Origin: Chamaelirium japonicum
Taxonomy: Eukaryota; Streptophyta; Magnoliopsida; Liliales; Melanthiaceae
Assembly: GCA_947650365.1 (NCBI GenBank)
Contig: CANTAL010000138.1
Coordinates: 558,001 to 622,000, forward strand
Direction: 5' to 3'
DNA length: 64,000 nt
The notes under the pieces are model-generated. The model ran no database searches. It saw only the letters and a program-made list of their open reading frames with translations, and was not told where the DNA came from. The position numbers were made by a program, and so were the translations under genes. Below, piece after piece: positions 56,173 through 64,000 of this stretch. Position 1 is the stretch's first letter. Each line of letters begins with the position of its first letter.

Positions 56173-57782
56173 CGAATCCATTCTATTTCATTCGTACGAT
56201 CTATTCTAATTCATTCGCACGATCCATTCTAATTCATTCATACGATCCATTCTAATTCATTCGTACGATCCATTCTAATTCATTTGTACGATCCATTCTA
56301 ATTCATTCGCACAATCTATTCTAATTCATTCGTACGATCCATTCTAATTCATTCGAACGATCCATTCTAATTCATTCATACGATCCATTCTATTTCATTC
56401 ATACAATCCATTCTTACTCATTCGTACGATCCATTCTAATTCATTTGCACGAAGGTATCCATTCTAATTCCTTCGTACGATCCATTCTAATTCCTTCGTA
56501 CGATCCATTCTAATTCATTCGTACGATCTATTCTAATTCATTTGTATGATCCATTCTAATTCATTCGTACGGTATGATTCATTCTAATTCATTCGTACGA
56601 TTCATTCTAATTCAATCCATTCTAATTCATTCGTACGATCCATTCTAATTCATTCGTACGATCCATTCTAATTCATTCGTACGATTCATTCTAATTCAAT
56701 CCATTCTAATTCATTCGTACGATCCATTCTTACTCATTCGTACGATCCATTCTAATTCATTCGCACGAATGAATCCATTCTAATTCATTCGTATGATCCA
56801 TTCTAATTCATTCGCATGAATGTATCCATTCTAATTCGTTCGTACGATCCATTCTATCTCATTCGTACAATCCATTCTATTTCATTCGTAGGATCCATTC
56901 TAATTCATTCGCACGATCCATTCTAATTCATTTGCATGATCCATTCTAATTCATTCGTACGATCGATTCTAATTCATTCATACGATCCATTCTAATTCAT
57001 TCGCACGAATGTATCCATTCTAATTCATTCGTACGATCCATTCTAATTCATTCGCACAATCTATTATAATTCATTCATCGATCCATTCTAATTTATTCGC
57101 ACGATCCATTCTAATTCCTTCATACGATCCATTCTAATTCATTCATATGATCCATTCTAATTCATTCGCACGATCCATTCTTACTCATTCGTACGATCCA
57201 TTCTAATTCATTAATACGATCCATTCTAATTCATTCGCACGATCCATTCTAATTCATTCACACTCATACGATCCATTCTAATTCATTTGCACGAATGTAT
57301 CCTATCTAATTCATTCGTACGATCCATTCTAATTCATTCGCACAATCTATTCTAATTCATTCGAACGATCCATTCTAATTCATTCGTACGATCCATTCTA
57401 ATTCATTCGTACGATTCGTACGATCCATTCTAATTCATTCGCACGATCCATTCTAATTCATTAATACGATCCATTCTAATTCATTCGCACGATCCATTCT
57501 AATTCATTCACACTCATACGATCCATTCTAATTCATTTGCACGAATGTATCCTATCTAATTCATTCGTACGATCCATTCTAATTCATTCGCACAATCTAT
57601 TCTAATTCATTCGAACGATCCATTCTAATTCATTCGTACGATCCATTCTAATTCATTCGCACGATCCATTCTAATTCATTCGAACGATCCATTCTAATTC
57701 ATTAGCACGATCCATTCTAATTCTTTCGCACGAATGTATCCATTCTAATTCATTCGTACGATCCATTCTAATTCATTAGCAC
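56173..57782 (-). repeat. R domain 70
   Basis: CGGTATGATTC lies near 56,567, about 5.55 kb after its copy in domain 64. It includes a local 250-bp-period duplication and ends at the ninth A-rich spacer (57,783-57,807). Confidence 0.92.
57193..57659 (-). repeat. 250-bp-period local duplication
   Basis: 57,193-57,409 and 57,443-57,659 appear identical, including the rare variants CACTCATACG and GTATCCTATCTAATTC. The join at 57,410-57,442 has an 8-bp short unit (CGTACGATTCGTACGATCC). Confidence 0.93.
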
Positions 57783-57807
57783 GAAAAAACACGATCCACT
57801 CACATAC

Positions 57808-57945
57808 GAATAAATTAGAATGAATTAGAATGGATTGTGTGAATGAATTAGAATGGATCGTATGAATGAATTAGAATGGATCGTGCGAATGAATTAGAAT
57901 ATGGCTCGTACGAAGGAATTAGAATGGATTGTACGAATGAATTCG
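57808..57945 (+). repeat. F domain 71
   Basis: Cassette as in domains 7, 13 and 17. Here GAATATGG is followed by CTCGTACG instead of ATCGTACG. Confidence 0.9.
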
Positions 57946-58402
57946 AATGTATCCTTTCTAATTCATTCGTACGATCCATTCTAATTCCTTCGTACGATCC
58001 ATTCTAATTCATTCGTACAATCCATTCTAATTCATTCGCACGATCCATTCTAATTCATTCGTACGATCCATTCTATTTCATTCATACGATCCATTCTAAT
58101 TCATTCATACGATCTATTCTAATTCTTTCGCACGAATGTATCCATTCTAATTCATTCGTACGATCCATTTTAATTCATTCGCACGATCCATTCTAATTCA
58201 TTCATACAATCCATTCTAATTCTTTTGCACGAATGTATCCATTCTAATTCATTCGTTCGATCCATTCTAATTCATTCGTACGATCCATTCTAATTCATTC
58301 GCATGATCCATTCTAATTCATGCATACGATCCAATCTAATTCATTCATACGATCCATTCTAATTCATTCGCACGAATGTATCCATTCTAATTCATTCGTA
58401 CA
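57946..58402 (-). repeat. R domain 72
   Basis: It runs from the GAATTCG junction to the ACATGT junction at 58,398. CATTCGTTCGATCC lies near 58,250. Confidence 0.9.
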
Positions 58403-59340
58403 TGTATGAATGAATTAGAATGGATCGTACGAATGAATTAGAGTTGATACATTCGTGCGAATGAATTAGAATGGATCGTACGAATGAATTAGATTGGATC
58501 GTATGAATGAATTATAATGGATCATGCGAATGAATTAGAATAGATCATACGAATGAATTAGAATCGATCGTACGAATGAATTAGAATGGATACATTCGTG
58601 CAAAAGAATTAGAATGGATTGTATGAATGAATTAGAATGGATCGTGCGAATGAATTAGAATGGATACATTCGTGCGAATGAATTAGAATGGATCGTATGA
58701 ATGAATTAGATTTGATCGTATGAATGAATTAGAATGGATCGTACGAATGAATTAGAATGGATCGTATGAATGAATTAGAATGGATTGTACGAATGAATTA
58801 GAATGGATCGTTTGAATGAATTAGAATGGATCGTACTTATGAATTAGAATGGGTCATACGAATGAAATAGAATGGATCGTACGAAGGAATTAGAAAGGAT
58901 CGTACAAACGAATTAGAATGGATCGTATGAATGAAATAAAATAGATCGTACGAATGAATTAGAATGGATCGTATGAATGAATTAGATTGGATCGTATGAA
59001 TGAATTAGAATGGATTGTACGAATGAAATAGAATAGATCGTACGAATGAAATAGAATGGATCGTACGAATGAATTAGAATAGATTGTGCGAATGGATTAG
59101 AATGGATCATACGATTGAGTAAGAATGGATTGTACGAATGAAATAGAATAGATCGTACGAATGAATTAGAATGGATCGTAAAAATGAATTAGAATGGATC
59201 GTGCGAATGAATTAGAATGGATCGTACGAATGAATTAGAATGGATCGTATGAATGAATTAGAATGGATCATAGTAATGAATTAGAATGGATCCTACGAAT
59301 GAATTAGAATAGATTGTGCGAATGAATTAGAATGGATCTG
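58403..59340 (+). repeat. F domain 73
   Basis: GTACTTATGAATTAG lies at 58,833, then a partial 79-codon block at 59,040-59,175. Part of it pairs with domain 74 as a long inverted repeat. Confidence 0.91.
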
Positions 59341-59676
59341 GATCGTGTATCCATTCTAATTCATTCGTACGACCCATTCTAATTCATTCGCACGAACCAT
59401 TCTAATTCATTCGTACGATCTATTCTATTTCATTCGTACAATCCATTCTAATTCATTCATACGATCCAATCTATTTCATTCATACGATCCATTCTAATTC
59501 ATTCGTACGATCTATTCTATTTCATTCATATGATCCATTCTAATTCGTTTGTACGATCCTTTCTAATTCCTTCGTACGATCCATTCTATTTCATTCGTAT
59601 GACCCATTCTAATTCATAAGTACGATCCATTCTAATTCATTCAAACGATCCATTCTAATTCATTCGTACGATCCAT
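58780..59676. repeat. long inverted repeat, arms about 265 bp
   Basis: Left arm about 58,780-59,045 and right arm about 59,411-59,676 are reverse complements in register (mirror centre 59,228), sharing rare variants GTACTTATG/CATAAGTAC and GGGTCATACG/CGTATGACCC. The spacer of about 365 bp contains the GGATCTGGATC junction. Confidence 0.9.
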
Positions 59677-60030
59677 TCTAATTCATTCACACGATCCATT
59701 CTAATTCATTTATATGATCCAATCTAATTCATTCATACGATCCATTCTAATTCATTTGCACGAATGTATCCATTCTAATTCATCCGCACGATCCATTCTA
59801 ATTCATTCATACAATCCATTCTAATTCTTTTGCATGAATGTATCCATTCTAATTCATTCGTACGATCCATTCTAATTCATTCGTATTATCTATTCTAATT
59901 CATTCGCATGATCCATTATAATTCAGTCATACGATCCAATCTAATTCATTCGTACGATCCATTCTAATTCATTCGCACGAATGTATCAACTCTAATTCAT
60001 TCGTACGATCCATTCTAATTCATTCATACA
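59341..60030 (-). repeat. R domain 74
   Basis: Its first 430 bases match 655-1,085. It ends at ATACATGTAC (60,026). Confidence 0.92.
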
Positions 60031-60487
60031 TGTACGAATGAATTAGAATGGATACATTCGTGCGAATGAATTAGAATGGATCGTATGAATTAATTAGATT
60101 GGATCGTATGCATGAATTAGAATGGATCGTGCGAATGAATTAGAATGGATCGTACGAATGAATTAGAATGGATCGAACGAATGAATTAGAATGGATACAT
60201 TCGTACAAAAGAATTAGAATGGATTGTATGAATGAATTAGAATGGATCGTGCGAATGAATTAGAATGGATCGTACGAATGAATTAGAATGGATACATTCG
60301 TGCGAAAGAATTAGAATAGATCGTATGAATGAATTAGAATGGATCGTATGAATGAAATAGAATGGATCGTATGAATGAATTAGAATGGATCGTGCGAATG
60401 AATTAGAATGGATCGTACGAATGAATTAGAATGGATCGTACGAAGGAATTAGAACGGATCGTACGAATGAATTAGAAATGATACATT
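60031..60487 (+). repeat. F domain 75
   Basis: GTATGCATGAATTAG near 60,107 is shared with 40,078. It ends GATACATTCGAATTC. Confidence 0.9.
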
Positions 60488-60650
60488 CGAATTCATTCGT
60501 ACGATCCATTCTAATTCCTTCGTACGATCCATATTCTAATTCATTTGCACGATCCATTCTAATTCATTCGCACGATCCATTCTAATTCATTCATACGATC
60601 CATTCTAATTCATTCACACAATCCATTCTAATTCATTCTAATTTATTCGT
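60488..60650 (-). repeat. R domain 76
   Basis: It is the reverse complement of the short F cassette that normally follows the A-rich spacer, including CCATATTCTAATTC at 60,529. Confidence 0.9.
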
Positions 60651-60673
60651 ATGTGAGTGGATCGTGTTTTTTC
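60651..60673. repeat. A-rich spacer junction, copy 10, inverted
   Basis: TGAGTGGATCGTGTTTTTTC is the only reverse-complement copy of the spacer. With the flanking 60,488-60,760 it is an inverted copy of the cassette near 14.5 and 57.8 kb. Confidence 0.9.
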
Positions 60674-63541
60674 GTGCTAATGAATTAGAATGGATCGTAC
60701 GAATGAGTTAGAATGGATACATTCGTGCGAAAGAATTAGAATGGATCGTATGAATGAATTAGATTGGATCGTATAAATGAATTAGATTGGATCGTATAAA
60801 TGAATTAGAATGGATCGTACGAATGAATTAGAATGGATCGTGCGAATGAATTAGAATGGATCGTGCGAATGAATTAGAATGGATCGTACGAATGAATTAG
60901 AATGGATCGTACGAATGAATTAGAATGGATCGTACGAATGAATTAGAATGGATCGTTCGAATGAATTAGAATAGATTGTGCGAATGAATTAGAATGGATC
61001 GTACGAATGAATTAGAAAGGATACATTCGTGCGAATGAATTAGAATGGATCGTATGAGTGTGAATGAATTAGAATGGATCGTGCGAATGAATTAGAATGG
61101 ATCGTATTAATGAATTAGAATGGATCGTGCGAATGAATTAGAATGGATCGTACGAATGAGTAAGAATGGATCGTGCGAATGAATTAGAATGGATCATGTG
61201 AATGAATTAGAATGGATCGTATGAATGAATTAGAATAGATCGTGCGAATGAATTAGAATGGATCGTACGAATGAATTAGAATGGATACATTCGTGCGAAT
61301 GAATTAGAATGGATCGTATGACTGAATTAGAATCGATTGTACGAATGAATTAGAATGGATTATGCGAATGAATTAGAATGGATCGTGCGAATGAATTAGA
61401 ATGGATCGTACGAATGAAATAGAATGGATTGTACGAACGAGATAGAATGGATCATACGAATGAATTAGAATGGATACATTCATGCGAATGAATTAGAATG
61501 GATCATACGAATGAATTAGAATGGATTCAATCGTGCGAATGAATTAGAATGGATCGTACGAATGAGTAAGAATGGATCGTACGAATGAATTAGAATGGAT
61601 TGAATTAGAATGAATCGTACGAATGAATTAGAATGGATCGTACGAATGAATTAGAATGGATTGAATTAGAATGAATCGTACGAATGAATTAGAATGAATC
61701 ATACCGTACGAATGAATTAGAATGGATCATACGAAGGAATTAGAATGGATCGTACGAATGAAATAGAATGGATCGTACGAATGAAAAAGAATGGATCGTA
61801 TGAATGAATTAGAAAGGATACATTCGTGCGAATGAATTAGAATGGATCGTATGAGTGTGAATGAATTAGAATGGATCGTGCGAATGAATTAGAATGGATC
61901 GTATTAATGAATTAGAATGGATCGTGCGAATGAATTAGAATGGATCGTACGAATGAGTAAGAATGGATCGTGCGAATGAATTAGAATGGATCATATGAAT
62001 GAATTAGAATGGATCGTATGAATGAATTAGAATGGATCATGCGAATAAATTAGAATGGATCGTATGAATGAATTAGATTAGATTGTGCGAATGAATTAGA
62101 ATGGATCGTACGAATGAATTAGAATGGATACATTCGTGCGAATGAATTAGAATGGATCGTATGAATGAATTAGAATGGATCGTACGAATGAATTAGAATA
62201 GATCGTACGAATGAATTAGAATGGATACGAATGGATCATACAAATGAGTAAGAATGGATTGTACGAATCAAATAGAATGGATTGTACGAATGAATTAGAA
62301 TGGATACATTCGTGCGAATGAATTAGGATGGATCGTATGAATGAATTAGAATAGATTGTGCGAATGAATTAGAATGGATCGTACGAATGAATTAGAATGG
62401 ATACATTATGTGAATGAATTAGAATGGATCGTATGAATGAATTAGAATGGATCGTATGAGTGAATTAGAATGGATACGAAGGAATTAGAATGGATCGTAC
62501 GAAGGAATTAGAATGGAGAATGGATCGTGCGAATGAATTAGAATGGATCGTGAAATAAGAATGTATCGTACGAATGAAATAGAATCGATCGTACGGATAA
62601 ATGAATTTGGATCGTGTTAATGAATTAGAATGGATTGTACGAATGAATTAGAATGGATCGTACGAATGAATTAGAATAGATTGTGCGAATGAATTAGAAT
62701 GGATCGTACGAATGAATTAGAAAGGATATATTCGTGCGAATGAATTAGAATAGATCGTATGAATGAATTAGATTGGATCGTATTAATGAATTAGAATGGA
62801 TCGTGCGAATGAATTAGAATGGATCGTACGAATGAATTAGAATGGATAGATTCGTGCGAATGAATTTGAATGGATCGTATGAAGGAATTAGAATGGATCG
62901 TACGAAGGAATTAGAATAGATCATACGAAGAAATTAGAATGGATCGTACGAATGAATTAGAATGGATCGTATGAATGAATAAGAATGGATCGTGCGAATG
63001 AATTAAAATGGATCGTTTGAATGAAATAGAATGGATCGTATGAATTAGAATGGATCGTACGAATGAAATAGAATGGATCGTACGAATGAATTAGAATAGA
63101 TTGTGCGAATGGATTAGAATGGATCATACGATTGAGTAAAAATGGATTGTACGAATGAAATAGAATAGATCGTACGAATGAATTAGAATGGATCATGCTA
63201 ATGAATTAGAATTGATCGTACGAATGAATTAGAATAGATTGTGCGAATGAATTAGAATGGATCGTACGAATGAATTGGAATGGATACATTCGTGCGAATG
63301 AATTAGACTGGATCGTATGAATGAATTAGAGTGGATACATTCATACAAATGAATTAGAATGGATCATACGAATGAATTAGAATGGATACATTCGTGCGAA
63401 TGAATTAGAATGGATCATATGAATGAATTAGAATGGATCAATTGAGTGAATGCGAATGGATCGTGAGAATGAATTAGAATGGATTGTACGAATGAATTAG
63501 AATGGATCGTACGAATGAATTAGAATGGATACATTCGTGCG
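60674..63541 (+). repeat. F domain 77 (longest F domain)
   Basis: ATGAGTGTGAATG occurs near 61,054 and 61,850. The marker GAATCATACCGTACG is near 61,690. GGATAAATGAATTTGG near 62,597 starts the large module, and the 79-codon block is at 62,957-63,196 (- strand). It ends at the 19-copy junction. Confidence 0.93.
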
Positions 63542-64000
63542 AATCCATTCTATTTCATTCGTACGATCCATTCTAATTCATTCGCACGATCCATTCTAAT
63601 TCATTCACACAATCCATTCTGATTCATTCGTACGATCCGTTCTAATTCATTCGTACGATCCATTCTAATTCATTTGCACAATCTATTCTAATTCATTCCT
63701 ACGATCCATTCTAATTTATTCGCACGATCCATTCTAATTCATTCATACGATCCATTCTATTTCATTCGTACGATCCATTCTTACTCATTCGTATGATCCA
63801 TTCTAATTCATTTGCACGAAGGTATCCATTCTAATTCATTCGTACTATCCATTCTAATTCCTTCGTACGATCCATTCTAATTCCTTCGTACGATCCATTC
63901 TAATTCATTCGTACGAAACATTCTAATTCCTTCGTATGATCCATTCTAATTCATTTGTACGGTATGATTCATTCTAATTCATTCGTACGATTCATTCTAA
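63542..64000 (-). repeat. R domain 78, runs off the window
   Basis: R half of the large module, with CATTTGCACGAAGG near 63,810 and CGGTATGATTC at 63,960. The array continues past the end, as it does before base 1. Confidence 0.93.

Larger units (their letters stand above)
1..64000. repeat. satellite array, 23-bp unit, both orientations
   Basis: The whole window is built from one unit of about 23 bp: GAATGAATTA, then GAATGGATCG, then TAC, or its reverse complement. Frequent subtypes are GTGC for GTAC, GAATGAAATA or GAATGAGTAA for GAATGAATTA, GAAGGAATTA, and a 28-bp form with ATACATTCGTGC in place of ATCGTAC. Shorter forms of 19, 15 and 11 bp also occur. The unit contains the 8-bp palindrome TCGTACGA. 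Fifteen of the 23 bases on one strand are purines, so base skew flips with orientation. No unique sequence, transposon or gene interrupts the array. Size and layering indicate eukaryotic heterochromatin; I do not recognise the satellite family or the species. Confidence 0.98.

Noticed and set aside
1-64000. CRISPR array (short direct repeats of about 23 bp)
   Set aside because: Units are contiguous with no unique spacers, orientation alternates, and there is no leader or cas gene.
1-64000. Plasmid iterons or a bacterial replication origin
   Set aside because: Iteron clusters are short; 64 kb of nothing but repeats, with no replication gene, is not an origin.
1-64000. Human-type satellite II/III (GGAAT)n
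   Set aside because: GAATG and GAATGG occur, but the unit is 23/28 bp with conserved GATCGTAC and AATTA parts, not a pentamer array.
1-64000. CENP-B box within the unit
   Set aside because: TTCG occurs next to TACGA, but the rest of the known 17-bp box pattern is not present in any subtype I read.
1-64000. All strand switches as assembly or foldback-read artefacts
   Set aside because: Recurrent junctions with identical variant flanks, present in both orientations and inside a near-identical duplication, are hard to produce by random misassembly. Single-copy switches (6150, 25,948, 38,276, 53,988) remain less certain.
1-64000. tRNA, rRNA, telomeric repeat or transposable element
   Set aside because: No stretch departs from the satellite long enough to hold any of these, and no telomere-type hexamer run or terminal-repeat pair with distinct interior was seen.

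Overview
The window is one uninterrupted block of satellite DNA. From base 1 to base 64,000 I see only variants of a single short unit of about 23 bp, which on one strand reads GAATGAATTA, then GAATGGATCG, then TAC (8 of 23 bases are G or C). A common 28-bp variant carries 5 extra bases, with ATACATTCGTGC in place of ATCGTAC. I found no gene, RNA gene, transposon, CRISPR array or unique sequence. The open frames that exist are low-complexity translations of the satellite and are not genes. Dividing the window by 23 gives roughly 2,700-2,800 units. An array of this size and layered structure points to a nuclear eukaryotic genome, in centromeric, pericentromeric or other heterochromatin. I cannot name the species. 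Much of the unit-to-unit variation is C/T or G/A change at the two CpG sites of the unit, which fits a genome with cytosine methylation but does not prove it.

The unusual feature is orientation. The array is a mosaic of 78 domains in which the unit alternates between the + strand (here F) and the - strand (here R). By my domain map about 34 kb is F and about 30 kb is R. The 77 switch points are mostly not random. They fall into a few sequence families that recur many times, and nearly every family occurs in both orientations. One F-to-R junction is present 19 times (11 one way, 8 as its exact reverse complement), a second 11 times, a junction with a six-A spacer 10 times, and one centred on ACATGT 7 times. 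Others are perfect or near-perfect dyads, including a 90-bp perfect palindrome at 6247-6336.

Above the 23/28-bp level there are several layers of higher-order repeat: a 97-bp four-unit block in three tandem copies (53,411-53,701); a 250-bp period (57.2-57.66 kb); a 609-bp tandem duplication (27.4-28.6 kb); 0.8-kb and 1.4-kb periods in R DNA; dispersed 2.1-kb and 1.66-kb periods (40.1-44.1 kb); and a 7,700-bp tandem duplication (8,876-24,275), about 99.8% identical by eye, with 31 bp of shared sequence at its breakpoints. A larger module recurs near 4-6, 27-29, 33-35, 49.5-52, 55-57.5 and 62.5-64 kb. Its marker is a 240-bp block that happens to be an open frame of 79 codons. That block occurs 12 times, nine on one strand and three on the other.

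Nothing here works together as genes do. The window is best read as a record of amplification, unequal exchange and repeated inversion in a satellite array. The strand-switching architecture with reused junctions is the finding most worth following up.
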